From: Cohnella rhizosphaerae
GTDB taxonomy: Bacteria > Bacillota > Bacilli > Paenibacillales > Paenibacillaceae
Assembly (NCBI RefSeq): GCF_029525575.1
Contig: NZ_JAPDIA010000001.1
Location: 248,001-312,000 of the forward strand
DNA: 64,000 nt
Reading direction: 5' to 3'
Of this stretch, positions 28,717 through 38,180 are shown in pieces (the stretch's first letter is position 1; each line of letters starts with the position of its first letter). Below the pieces are notes generated by a model. It searched no databases. It had not been told where the DNA came from and saw only the letters and a program-made list of their open reading frames with translations. Both the position numbers and the translations under genes were made by a program.

Positions 28717-29635
28717 ATGATCAAGAACATCGCTGTCCTAGGAGCCGGCACAATGGGGATTGGGATCGCCCATCTGTTCGCCAACCACGGCTTCGCCGTA
28801 TCCCTTTATGAACCTAATGATGCCTTGCTGCCTTCCATAAGGGAGAAGCTGCTCTCCATGGAGAGAGCCGATGAACATTGCGAAGTCCTCTTATTCAGCG
28901 AACTCGAGAAAGCGGTTGCAGACTCCGACCTGATCGTGGAAGCCGTTCCTGAACAGCTCACGATCAAACGGGACGTGTACGGTCGATTGGCGCGGCTCAT
29001 TAAGGAACGAACAATCGTTGCTTCCAACACCTCCACCTTCGCTCTCGAAACGCTTGCAGAGGGGCAAGCCGTTCGCTAACAGGATGGTTATCGCCCATTT
29101 TTTCAACCCGGCGCATCTTATTCCCCTGGTCGAGATCTTGGGATCGCCCGCGACATCGCCTGCGGACATGGAGGCAATCGTTGCGCTGATGCGCGCATGC
29201 GGAAAGGCCCCGGTCATACTGAACAGGGACATTCCCGGATTTATAGCCAATCGCTTGCAAGCGGCATTGATGAGGGAAGCATGCTACCTGCTGGAGAACG
29301 GAGTGGCCGACATCGAACAGATCGATACGGCCGTCAAAGAAGGGCTCGGCATGCGTTGGGCGTTCAAGGGACCGTTCGAGATTGCGGATTTGGGCGGGCT
29401 CGATATTTGGTCCAAGGTAACCGGACATCTCTTCCCCAAGCTCAGCGTGAGCACGGTTGAACCGGAATCCATTTTGACGAGAACCGCGGAAGACCATCTC
29501 GGCATCAAAAGCGGTAAAGGTTACTATAGCTACGAGGATCCTGTTGGAACAGCTGCGGAACTGCAAAGCAATCTGCAAAAGCTGGCCGCTTTAAAAGCGA
29601 AAATACGGAGTGATCTTCCTCGCGACTCCGAATAA
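28717..29635 (+). CDS. 3-hydroxyacyl-CoA dehydrogenase family protein (one apparent frameshift)
   Basis: NAD-dependent dehydrogenase of about 305 residues. The Rossmann motif is AVLGAGTMGIGIAHLF, the NAD-domain signature is VEAVPEQLTIKRDVY and SNTSTF, the catalytic His is in VIAHFFNPAHLIPLVEIL, and the C-terminal helical domain has NRDIPGFIANRLQAALMREA. It starts at ATG 28717 after GAGGAGG. The frame changes around 29061-29070 (GGGGCAAGCC) and is restored by removing one base. Members act on 3-hydroxyacyl-CoA or, in the lambda-crystallin branch, on L-gulonate, so a sugar-acid substrate is possible. A thiolase fragment follows at once. Confidence 0.86.
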
Positions 29636-29785
29636 CGCGGTATTTGCAAGCGCGGTCCGGACACCGGTCGGTAATTTCAATGGGATGTTCAAGGAAATTG
29701 CGGCCATCGCGCAGGAAGCCATCTTCATAGCAGAAGCGATCGCCGTGCGGGGATCGCCCCTGCGCAAGTCGAAGCGGGCTAAGAT
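29631..29785 (+). pseudogene. Thiolase N-terminal remnant
   Basis: Directly after the dehydrogenase stop, the translation reads AVFASAVRTPVGNFNGMFKE, the characteristic N-terminus of acetyl-CoA acetyltransferases. With one base removed near 29755 it continues as VRGIAPAQVEAG and then stops. A thiolase is about 390 residues, so over 85 percent is missing, including the active-site Cys. The rest is replaced by the 3' end of the opposite-strand SDR gene. This is a decayed gene or a deletion junction, not only a sequencing slip. Confidence 0.7.
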
Positions 29786-29815
29786 CCCTTGCTGTTGCCG
29801 CCTTCTCACGGCGTA

Positions 29816-30586
29816 TTAAATATTAAATCCGCCGGTAATATGAAGATCCGTCCCCGTGACTTGCGAAGACTCGTCCGCCAGCAAATAGATGACGCCGTAG
29901 GCCATATCTTCCACGGTTTGAAGCCGGCCGCTCGGCACTTCGGACTTTCCAAGGGCTTCAAGGTCCTGTGCGCTGCTTCCGTCCTTTTCTACTCTGGCGA
30001 CCTCGCCTTCGGTAGCCACCCAGCCCACCGTCACCCAGTTCGACCGGATTCTTTGCGCCGCATAATTTCTGGCGATATGCTTGCTGAGCGTGTGCATGGC
30101 GCCCTTGGCGCATCCGTAGGCAGCCAAGTCGTCCATGCCCCCGAACCCGTGGGTGGAGCCCATATGGACGATCGACCCGCCGCCCGATTTCAGCATGTGT
30201 TCGATCGCGAACCTGGAGCAGAAAAAAGCGCTTTTCATGTTCACGTCGAACACCTGGTCAAACAAAGCATCGTCCGTCTCCAGCAGCGTCGCCCGGGGAA
30301 ACCAGCCGGCATTGTTGACAAGCCCGTCTATCCTTCCGAATCGGTTGACCGTGCGATCGATGAATAGCCGGCATGCCTCCGTTTCCGCGATATCCCCCTG
30401 CACGAAGCAGATTCGATCGCCGTATTCGGCCGACAGGCGCGAAGCCAGCGCTTCGCCTTCGGATGCGCTCCTTCCGCCGAACGCCACCTTTGCCCCTTCC
30501 CGAACCGCCATCTCTACGATCCCTTTGCCGATTCCTTTCGTACCGCCGGTGACGGCAATCACCTTGTCTTTCAGTCTTCCTTCCAT
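29816..30586 (-). CDS. Short-chain dehydrogenase/reductase
   Basis: NAD(P)-dependent SDR of 256 residues. The cofactor motif is TGGTKGIGKG, followed by NNAG, the Ser of HMGSTHGFGG and the catalytic YGCAK. It ends with VTGTDLHITGGFNI, typical of 3-oxoacyl-ACP-reductase-like and sugar SDRs. I start at ATG 30586, seven bases after GAGGAG; longer in-frame starts would run into the upstream SDR gene. It is the last gene of the LacI-iolC-iolA-SDR-SDR unit, 16 bases after the other SDR. The substrate is probably a polyol, cyclitol or sugar acid. Confidence 0.87.
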   Translation of the reverse strand: MEGRLKDKVIAVTGGTKGIGKGIVEMAVREGAKVAFGGRSASEGEALASRLSAEYGDRICFVQGDIAETEACRLFIDRTVNRFGRIDGLVNNAGWFPRATLLETDDALFDQVFDVNMKSAFFCSRFAIEHMLKSGGGSIVHMGSTHGFGGMDDLAAYGCAKGAMHTLSKHIARNYAAQRIRSNWVTVGWVATEGEVARVEKDGSSAQDLEALGKSEVPSGRLQTVEDMAYGVIYLLADESSQVTGTDLHITGGFNI

Positions 30587-30602
30587 ATCAAACGCTCCTC
30601 TC

Positions 30603-31356
30603 TTATCGGGCCAAATATCCCCCGTCGACGGGTATAACCGCCCCCCGTAATATAGTTGGAAGCCTCCGAGGACAAAAACACGGCGATGCCCGACAGGTCC
30701 TCCGGCGTGCCCCAACGGCCAGCCGGAATTCTCGCCGTAATAGCAGGATACCGTACCGAATCCTCATGCAGATCCTTATTCATGCTGGTGTCCATGTATC
30801 CGGGAGCGATCGCGTTCACCTGAATGCCCTGGCCGGCCCATTCGTTCGACAGCGACTTGGTTAACTGCGCGACGCCGCCTTTGCTCGCCGCATAGGCAGT
30901 CGCGTTGAAGCCGCCGATGAAACTGAGCATGGACGCCATATTGATGATCTTGCCCCCGCCCCTCTTCAACATAACCTCGCCGGCATATTTGCACAACTGA
31001 AAAACTGCAGAGAGGTTAAGCTCTAATACCCGATCCCACGCCTCCAGCGGCAAGTCCAGGCACGACCGGCGATCGTGCATGCCTGCGTTGTTGATCAAGA
31101 TGTCAAGCCGGCCTCCGAGCAGCTCCACGGCATCCGTGAACGAGCGCAACAAATCTTCGCTATCCGATAAGTCGCCCCTCACGGCAAAAGCCTTCGGCCC
31201 GCTTTCGCTCAACTTGAGCGCGGCCTCCGTCGTCTCGTCGCTCATGTCCAAAATCGCCACTTCGGCCCCGGCATCGTGCAGACCCTTGGCCATCCCGTAC
31301 CCCAAACCGCGGCTAGCGCCTGTGACGATCGCCTTTTTCCCAGTCAAATCAAACAT
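30603..31356 (-). CDS. Short-chain dehydrogenase, gluconate 5-dehydrogenase/KduD-like (one apparent frameshift)
   Basis: SDR of about 250 residues. It shows FDLTGKKAIVTGASRGLGYG, NNAG, the catalytic Ser in NMASMLSFIGG and YAASKGG, and the KduD-like run NAIAPGYMDTSMNKDL. The frame shifts in a run of six C at 30641-30646. Removing one base gives the normal ending ITGAVIPVDGGYLAR and a stop at 30603. ATG 31356 is the better-spaced start. It lies 20 bases after iolA and 16 bases before the next SDR. Confidence 0.86.
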
Positions 31357-31376
31357 AATCAGCATCCACCGCCTCG

Positions 31377-32832
31377 TTAATATCGCGCGACGACCATCTT
31401 TTTGCGCGTATAGAACGCCACGCCGTCTTTACCGTTGGCATGCAAATCGCCGTAGAACGATTTTTTGTAGCCGGAGAACGGGAAGAAGGCCATGGGCGCC
31501 GGTACCCCCACATTGACCCCGAGCATTCCCGCATCCATCGTCTCGCGGAATTGCCGGATCGATCTGGCATCGTACGTATAAATGCATCCGCCGTTGGCAA
31601 AGTCCGAGGCATTGGCCAGCTCGATCGCTTCCTCAAGCGTGACCGCGCGAACGACTTGAAGGACAGGGGCGAATATTTCATCGTTCCATATTGTCATCCC
31701 TTTGCGGGCATGATCGAAAATCGTCGGCCCCAGAAAATACCCTGACTGTCCGCCGGCTGCATGCGCCCTGCCGTCCAGGACGAGCGTCGCTCCTTCGCGC
31801 ACGCCTTCTTCGATATATTGAACGGTCCGTTTTTTGTGAGCTTCGCGAATGACGGGTCCGAGAAACGTTCCCTTGTCCCTGCCGTCGCCGACAGTCAGGT
31901 TCCGTGCCGCCTCCGCCAGCTTCTCCACAAGCTCGTCGGCAATGCTCCCCACCGCTACGACGACCGCGCAGGCCATGCAGCGTTCTCCCGCCGAGCCGAA
32001 TGCAGCGCCGATGATTTCTTTTACCGCCAGCTCCATATCCGCATCGGGCATGACGATAGAATGATTTTTGGCTCCTCCGAGTGCCTGGACTCTTTTTCCA
32101 TGGGCGGCGGCCGTCCTGTATACATACTCCGCTACCGGCTGGGAACCGACGAACGAGATGGCGGCTACGGCCGGATGCTCCAGCAAGCCGTTGACCACGT
32201 CATGGGCGCCGTGCACGATATTGAGTACGCCGTCCGGCAGTCCCGCTTCTCCGAACAGCTCCGCCAAGCGATTCGCCAGCAGCGGCGTTCGTTCCGAGGG
32301 CTTCAGCACCACCGTATTGCCGCAAGCGACAGCCAGCGGGAACATCCAGCAGGGCACCATCATCGGAAAATTGAACGGCGTAATGCAACCGACCACGCCG
32401 ATCGGATAATGATACATCGCGGATTCGATATTGGTGGCGATGTCCGGCAGATGATTGCCCATCATCAAGGTGGGCACCCCCGCCGCGAACTCCACGCACT
32501 CGATACCGCGCTGCACTTCGCCGTAAGCTTCGGCATAGCTCTTACCATTCTCCAGCGTGATGAGCTTGGCCAGTTCGTCCCAACGGTCGACGAGAAGCTG
32601 CTGATACTTGAACAGAATCCGCGCTCTCTTGGGAACGGCGACCTTGCTCCATTCTTTGAAAGCCTTGCTTGCCGCCCGTACAGCCTGATCCAGTTCGTCC
32701 TTGGTGGACAAGGGGACGCGAGCCACGACTTCTCCGGTTGCCGGATTCGGAACGGGGTCCGATAGCTCCGATGCCGAGACCGTCCATTGCCCCCCCAATA
32801 AAATTAGGTACCGTCGTTATAGATACTGTCAT
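31377..32832 (-). CDS. iolA: Methylmalonate-semialdehyde dehydrogenase, CoA-acylating (one apparent frameshift)
   Basis: Aldehyde dehydrogenase of 484 residues, the usual length of IolA/MmsA. In inositol or valine catabolism it converts malonate or methylmalonate semialdehyde to acetyl- or propionyl-CoA. Visible features are [32 protein letters not shown], the nucleophile Cys in [14 protein letters not shown], and [19 protein letters not shown], which is characteristic of this subfamily. The frame shifts in a run of seven C at 32790-32796, 12 codons after the true start [14 protein letters not shown]. That start overlaps the iolC stop by four bases, so the pair is co-translated. Confidence 0.92.
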
Positions 32833-33881
32833 ATCGATTTTCCTTCCCCTCTATACGGCCGCTGCGTTACCCGAACTGCTTTTTTAGATGTCCATCGATC
32901 GATCTTCTCCTGGATCTGGCTTGCGGTGGGCATGGCGTCGGAGCAGCTGTGGCTGGATACGACGATAGACGCCGAAGCCGCGCCGAACGTCTGGGCTTTT
33001 TCAATTTCCCATCCTTGCATGATGCCGTATATAAAGGCGCCGGCGAAGGCGTCCCCCGCGCCAAAGGTTTTGACGACCTCGGCGGGAAAGGTGCGGCCGT
33101 GGAAAATGTTGCCGCTGCGATCATAAGCTTTGGATCCGTCGCCGCCTCTTTTAACGACGATCAGCTGTGCCTTATGCTTCAGCCAGTGGCCTGCCGTCCA
33201 ATCGTCGTCTTGCTTGAGGGGGGCGGCCCATGGCGAGTTCGAGCAAGTCGAATTCCTCGCGTCCTCCGATGATGCAGTCGCATTTCTCGGCTGCCAGCTT
33301 GGCATAAATGCCGGCTTCAAGCTTCGAGGCCCAGGTATAAGGACGGTAGTCGATATCGAAAAATGTGACGACATCATGCTTGGACGCGTATTCCAACGCC
33401 ATGAACACCGCTTCCCTTGAAGGACTTTTAGCCAGCGCCGTGCCTGATATGAGAAGCGCTTTAGCCTTGCTCATATAGCCTTCGTCAAGATCCGCCGGAG
33501 ACAGCTTCAAGTCGGCGACGTTATCCCGGTACATGAGAATACTGCAGTCCGTTGGAGACTTGATCTCCGTAAATGCCAGTCCGGTAACGGCTCCCTCGCG
33601 ATCGACCGTAACGCCCCCCTGTATCGATGCCAGCTTGCAGCAAGTACTGGGCGATATATCGGCCGAACGCATCGTCCGACACTCTGCCGATAAATCCTGC
33701 GTTTAATCCGAGCCTGGCGGCAAGCCACGGTAATATTCGCAGGAGAACCGCCCAAATACTTGGTAAAGGTCAATGTCTGCTCCATCGGCCGATGAATCTC
33801 GTTCGCATTGAGGTCGATGCACAGCCGGCCTAATCCGATTAGATCCAAAGGTCGGTCGTGCTTGAAGTTCAGGATGCCCAC
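32829..33881 (-). CDS. iolC: 5-dehydro-2-deoxygluconokinase (three apparent frameshifts)
   Basis: PfkB-family kinase of about 349 residues that phosphorylates 2-deoxy-5-keto-gluconate in myo-inositol catabolism. Subfamily signatures are RPLDLIGLGRLCIDLNANEI, TFTKYLGGSPANITVA, GLAFTEIKSPTDCSILMYRD and VTFFDIDYRPYTWAS; the catalytic KTFGAGDAFAGAF lies near the end. Frame breaks lie near 33719-33726, in six C at 33614-33619 and in six G at 33218-33223, each fixed by removing one base. The start is GTG 33881 with GAGGAGG seven bases upstream. Two palindromic operators lie just ahead. No iolB, iolD, iolJ or classical iolG/E accompany it. Confidence 0.9.
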
Positions 33882-33903
33882 TCTACAACCTCCTCTCTTC
33901 GGT

Positions 33904-33921
33904 AATCTAATCGATTAGATT
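33904..33921. promoter_or_regulatory. LacI-type operator O1 ahead of iolC
   Basis: AATCTAATCGATTAGATT is a perfect 18-base palindrome with a central CG, the hallmark of LacI/GalR operators. It lies 23 bases before the iolC start, just downstream of the lacI-type gene that probably encodes its repressor. Confidence 0.85.
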
Positions 33922-33935
33922 TTAATCAAAAATGC

Positions 33936-33951
33936 ATCTAATCGATTAGAT
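33936..33951. promoter_or_regulatory. LacI-type operator O2 ahead of iolC
   Basis: ATCTAATCGATTAGAT repeats the core of O1 exactly. The two centres are 31 bp apart, about three helical turns, so two repressor dimers would sit on the same face of the DNA. Confidence 0.85.
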
Positions 33952-34002
33952 ATAATCACTATAAAACGTGCTTACGGCTTTGTAAATCATTAATTTTCCA
34001 TT

Positions 34003-35032
34003 TTACGCCCTCTTCCTCCGCAAGTCCCCCCGCACAATCAGCTCAACAGGCAAGACGATTCGGTTTGTCGGCTTAACATCGACTTCGCGTGCTGACGTTT
34101 TTAATTTCTCCAATAAGATCAGTGTCGCCCTTTTGCCTAGCTCATATCTGGGAATACGGACCGTGGTCAGCTGAATCAGCCTCGAATTCGCGATAAAAAG
34201 ATCGTCAAAGCCGACGACGGCCAAATCGTCGGGTACGTTCAATTTCAAATCATAGGCAGCATCGATGACGCCGATCGCTCCTACATCGTTGATATTTAAA
34301 ATGGCCGTCGGCCGCTTGGACGAATCCAGCTCCATTAATGTCTTCGTGGCGAGATAGCTGGGCTCATAGCGCGCTTCACCGGAGATAAGCCATTCCGATT
34401 CGATCGCAAGCCCTGATTGGCGCATGGCGAATAAATAGCCTTCTTTTCTCAAACGGGTAATCTCGGAGCCCTCGACCCCGCCCATAAACGCGACTTTGCG
34501 ATGGCCAAGTCCGAGGAGGTGGTTCGTAGCCGCCACCGCCCCGTTAAAATTGTCGGATACCACGCTGTCCATATCCAGCCCCGGAAGCTCTCGATGCGCG
34601 AAAACGACGGGCAAAGCATAATCTTTTAATTCTTTGAGGACGGTCCTGTCCTTTTCCAGCGCGGTTGTAATAATCATGCCGTCCGTCTTGCCTTCGCGCA
34701 GCAGCCTGAGCGCATCCGCCAGACGTTGTCCGTCTTCATTGGTGTTAATAATGTTGACCAAATAACCCGCTTCTTGGGCCGCCTCTTCGCAAGCCTTGGC
34801 GATGTCCGGATAAAAGGGATTCGTAATGTCGGCTACGACAAGACTTAAAGTCTGGCTTCGCCTTACGCGCAGTCCCCTGGCTACCGCATTAGGGACATAG
34901 TCCAGCTCGCGGATCGCCTGAAGAATGCGTTCCTTTTTTATCCGGGCTAACATATCGCGTATTGTTCAACACATAGGAGACGGTAGCAACCGACACTTTG
35001 GCGTGATTCGCAATATCTTTTATCGTGGTCAT
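34003..35032 (-). CDS. LacI-family transcriptional repressor (one apparent frameshift)
   Basis: Repressor of about 342 residues. The helix-turn-helix and hinge read MTTIKDIANHAKVSVATVSY and then VLNNTRYVSPDK; the effector domain has LSLVVADITNPFYPDIAKAC, GHRKVAFMGG and DDLAVVGFDDL. The frame breaks in a run of six T at 34934-34939 within the DNA-binding domain; removing one base gives the full protein from ATG 35032. It is upstream of iolC-iolA-SDR-SDR on the same strand, with the two operators between, so it should repress that unit and release it on an inositol-like or sugar-acid inducer. Confidence 0.9.
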
Positions 35033-35307
35033 GAATGAGTTCCCTGCCGTAAGTTATTGCCGATCGCATGTTATTGGCTAATCATAACTATGGCATGTTT
35101 TATGCGATTTCACAATGCTTTAAAGACAGGGGCAATCCATTCGGTATTGCCATCGGCGGTGTAAAAAAAAAGCGACATGATCCGATAATTCCAAGCGCGA
35201 GCAATTGCGATACGCGTACGTTTTTGCCGGCCTCCATCGCGCCCCAACCGAAATAGTTCATGGGCGTCCAGAGCGATCGGATCGTCGTTTAGCCACACGT
35301 TGAACGA
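35033..35307. other. Intergenic region upstream of the LacI gene
   Basis: 275 bases that must contain the promoter of the LacI gene. Short open frames occur on both strands, but none has a ribosome site or a family motif I recognise. There is a run of nine A near 35162-35170. I see no convincing gene here. Confidence 0.4.
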
Positions 35308-36001
35308 TCAGTTGCAGCAAAGATCCATTTGTTCCTTCAGATGCAGCGTCTCCTGCATGATGTCTTGCGGCAGCTGCAGTTCGGGAAGTTGAAAGGCACG
35401 GGAAATATGCATTCCCATGATTAGATTGCCCAAATGATTCACATGCATCGAATCGAGCATCAGCTTCGCGTATCGCTCTGGCTGCTTGCGATAAAAAGGT
35501 TCAAAGCGGTCGTATTGATCGACAAGAAGAACGCCCATCTCCCTGGCGATCGTCCGGATGACTTCCATATAGCTTTCGAACACGCTTTTGAAACCTTCCG
35601 ACCGCTGATGGTACATCGGACAATAATAGGTTTGCAGGATGGGCTCGGCGTCCTCTTGCCGGCTGCGGGTACAGATTCGACGCAAATTGTCGGCATACCG
35701 TTCGAGCGGAAGGCTTTGAATGGCATCGTTGCCTCCGATCGTGACGATGACCGCAGACGGTTGAAAAGAAAGGACATCCCGATCCATTCTTTCGAGCAGA
35801 TTGTCCGTCGTCTCCCCCTCCGATCCCTTGATTGATCACGCATACATGTCGTCCGATATGATGCCGGACATTCATATTCAGCCACTCAACCCAGTTGTGT
35901 CTGCCATTGCTCGACCAGGTCGATTCGGTGTTGCTGGAACCGAAAGCGACGATCCGGTATGATCGATCCGGATTCGACTTCAAAAGCTTCAAGTTGTCCA
36001 T
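35308..36001 (-). CDS. SGNH/GDSL-family hydrolase, small (one apparent frameshift)
   Basis: Esterase-type protein of about 230 residues with no signal peptide. Block I is IVAFGSSNTEST, block III is VTIGGNDAIQSLPL, and the C-terminal Asp/His pair is in LDSMHVNHLGN. The frame shifts in a run of five C at 35814-35818; removing one base gives NQGIGGETTDNLLERMDRDV. It starts at ATG 36001 after GAAGGAAG. In glycan loci such proteins often remove acetyl groups from sugars. It follows a TauE/SafE permease gene by 42 bases, an uncommon pairing whose meaning I cannot tell. Confidence 0.84.
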
Positions 36002-36043
36002 TGCTTCACGCTTCCTTCATTCAATAATTGAAAAGCGGCTGCC

Positions 36044-36802
36044 TTATATGACGAGTATGGCGGCACCGACCATCGGAAGCAGCACCATCGAACGCTGCAA
36101 AACGACCGCCGGCACGCGTCGCGTAAATTTCGCCCCGATGTAGGACCCGAGCATAATGCCGACAGCCACTTCAAGCAATAGCGTCACGTCCAGATGGCCG
36201 AGCTGATAGAAACCCGCGCCGCCGCCGACAGCGATGGGGATAATGACGATCATGGACGTTCCGGCCGCTTGTCGAATCGAAGTGCCCAAGATCGTCATGA
36301 GACCGATTTGGATAAATGGCGTCGCCCCGATTCCGAACAAGCCGGACAAGCCGCCAGTGACAAGTCCGACGCCGCAGGCCGAGGCCCAGTAGACCGCGGG
36401 GCGCTGCCTAGCCTTCGCCGGTTGCGAGTCATTGCGCTTTGAGACGAGCCGCATGCGAAACCAGAGCGCAACCCCTGACAGAAACAGCATCGCTGCCGTC
36501 ATCCACTTCAAATCCTCCCCGGGGATTCCGTTTGAAGCAAACGAGCTAAGCCAGGCACCAACCATGCCTGCACCTCCGACGACGATACCCGTGCCAAGTA
36601 CGATATTTCCTTCGCGATAATGGCTGAAAGCCCCGGCCGCCGAGGAAAAAAACATGGCGGCAAGCGCAGTTCCCAGGGAAGTGTGGATCGAAAAACCGAA
36701 GACTACCGTCAGGATCGAAATGATGAACCCGGAGCCCCCTGCACCAACAAAGCCCAATAATAATCCTACTGCAAACATCGTCCCTACCAGCTGTACAAGC
36801 AA
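36044..36802 (-). CDS. TauE/SafE-family membrane permease
   Basis: Membrane protein of 252 residues with about seven to eight spans in two related halves, each with the glycine-rich motif of the family (GLLLGFVGAGGSGFI in the first, GGLSGLFGIGATPF in the second). Members move sulfite, sulfonates or other small organic anions. The start is TTG 36802 with AGAGGGGAG upstream. No sulfur gene is near it; it lies between the GH29 cluster and the small SGNH esterase, so export of an acidic by-product is one possibility. Confidence 0.85.
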   Translation of the reverse strand: MLVQLVGTMFAVGLLLGFVGAGGSGFIISILTVVFGFSIHTSLGTALAAMFFSSAAGAFSHYREGNIVLGTGIVVGGAGMVGAWLSSFASNGIPGEDLKWMTAAMLFLSGVALWFRMRLVSKRNDSQPAKARQRPAVYWASACGVGLVTGGLSGLFGIGATPFIQIGLMTILGTSIRQAAGTSMIVIIPIAVGGGAGFYQLGHLDVTLLLEVAVGIMLGSYIGAKFTRRVPAVVLQRSMVLLPMVGAAILVI

Positions 36803-36884
36803 TTGCGCTCCCCTCTTCCTTGCTTATCCGCGCTTTCCTCTCACTTTTTCCATCGGGGCGTCTACTTGGATCGCATTGGAGTGG

Positions 36885-38153
36885 CTAGAATCTATTTTCA
36901 AGCTGACCGACGCTCTCAAAGCTGCCCACAATCTCGCTTAGATCATCGAATACAAGCTTAATGACAATAACCTGCGAGACGAATTCGTTTACCGGAATAT
37001 CGAATAAATGCAAATAATCCTTCTCGTCGGCCAATGTGGGCATCTTCTCTACGGCTGCCATCACAGAGGCTCCATTATTTAACAAAATCGCCCTGTGGGG
37101 CATGACCGTGACCGGATTCAGAATGATTCCAGAGCTCTCTGGTGTCGGCACCAGATGCACGTATAGCGCGTTTCCTTTGCGAGTGAACATCAAATCGTCT
37201 CTTCCGAATAGGGCGGAGATCGGCTCCGCGCCTTCATACGCCTCTTTAACCGACTGATACCACTGTCCAATTGCCCGGATCATGTGAACGCCTATATCAG
37301 GAATCGTTCCATCGGCTTTCGGGCCGACGTTAAGCGCGTAATTGCCGCCCATCGCCATGATCTTGGCGATGCTCTGCGTCAGGAACTGCAGGGAATAATA
37401 GTCCTCGTTCGTCCGATATCCCCAGCTTTGCCTGCCGATCGATTGGACGGCCTCCGTCGGCTTGTCGAATTTCCACCCTGCCGGTACGTGTCGCTCCGGC
37501 GTGGAATAGTCGCCTTCGTCATAGCCCCGGTCGTTGATCAGGATGCCGGGCTGCAAGCGACGAATCATGGCATTGAGCGACGGATAGTAAATTCTCGGCG
37601 GGATGTCCCAGAAAAAGCTGAAGATTTCACCGTAATTCGTACATAGCTCCGCGATCTGATTTTTGACAAAATCGATATACCGGTCCATGTCCGGCTCGTC
37701 TTCCGGTACGGTCGGCACTTGGTGGGAGCTAAGCGGATTGTAGCCGTTAGGGTGATGCCAATCCGGAATCGAATAGTATAAGCTAAGTCCCATCCCCCTC
37801 CGCCCGCAAGCATCCGCTAACATGGCCAGCGTGTCTCGCCCGTAAGGCGTATTCGTAATCTTGAAGTCCGTATATTGCGTATCCCACAAGCAAAAGCCGT
37901 CATGATGCTTGGTCGTGAAGCAGATGTACTTCATCCCGGCTTGCTCCGCCAAGTCGATCCACGCGTCCGGATCGAAGCGCTGCGGATCGAACTGCGCTTG
38001 CAGCGTTTGGTATTGCGATTTCTCCATCCGTTGCCGCATCTGAATCTGTTCATGCCAGCCGGGAATCGCGTAGAGCCCCCAGTGAATGAACAAACCGAAT
38101 CTTCGATCGCCGAATCCCTGATTAACACCGCTAGTTTGCGCTTGTCGTACCAT
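36885..38153 (-). CDS. GH29 alpha-L-fucosidase
   Basis: Fucosidase of 422 residues with an intact frame and no signal peptide, so probably intracellular. Family features are RRFGLFIHWGLYAIPGWHEQ, MKYICFTTKHHDGFCLWDTQ, the presumed nucleophile Asp in IFSFFWDIPPRIYYP, and GGNYALNVGPKADGTIPDIG. It is quite different from the other GH29 protein in the window, suggesting a different linkage. It is the last gene of the run fed by the LplABC-type transporter, 27 bases after the SGNH hydrolase gene. GGAGG precedes the ATG. Confidence 0.92.
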   Translation of the reverse strand: MVRQAQTSGVNQGFGDRRFGLFIHWGLYAIPGWHEQIQMRQRMEKSQYQTLQAQFDPQRFDPDAWIDLAEQAGMKYICFTTKHHDGFCLWDTQYTDFKITNTPYGRDTLAMLADACGRRGMGLSLYYSIPDWHHPNGYNPLSSHQVPTVPEDEPDMDRYIDFVKNQIAELCTNYGEIFSFFWDIPPRIYYPSLNAMIRRLQPGILINDRGYDEGDYSTPERHVPAGWKFDKPTEAVQSIGRQSWGYRTNEDYYSLQFLTQSIAKIMAMGGNYALNVGPKADGTIPDIGVHMIRAIGQWYQSVKEAYEGAEPISALFGRDDLMFTRKGNALYVHLVPTPESSGIILNPVTVMPHRAILLNNGASVMAAVEKMPTLADEKDYLHLFDIPVNEFVSQVIVIKLVFDDLSEIVGSFESVGQLENRF

Positions 38154-38180
38154 TCCTTCGTACCTCCGGCGGATTGTTAG

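Noticed and set aside
29610..29819. A small intact 69-residue protein after the acyl-CoA dehydrogenase
   Set aside because: Its sequence is a thiolase N-terminus cut short, and its start lies inside the previous gene; a remnant explains it better.
35110..35298. A small gene on either strand upstream of the LacI gene
   Set aside because: Open frames of about 60 residues exist, but no ribosome site, hydrophobic segment or recognisable motif supports them.
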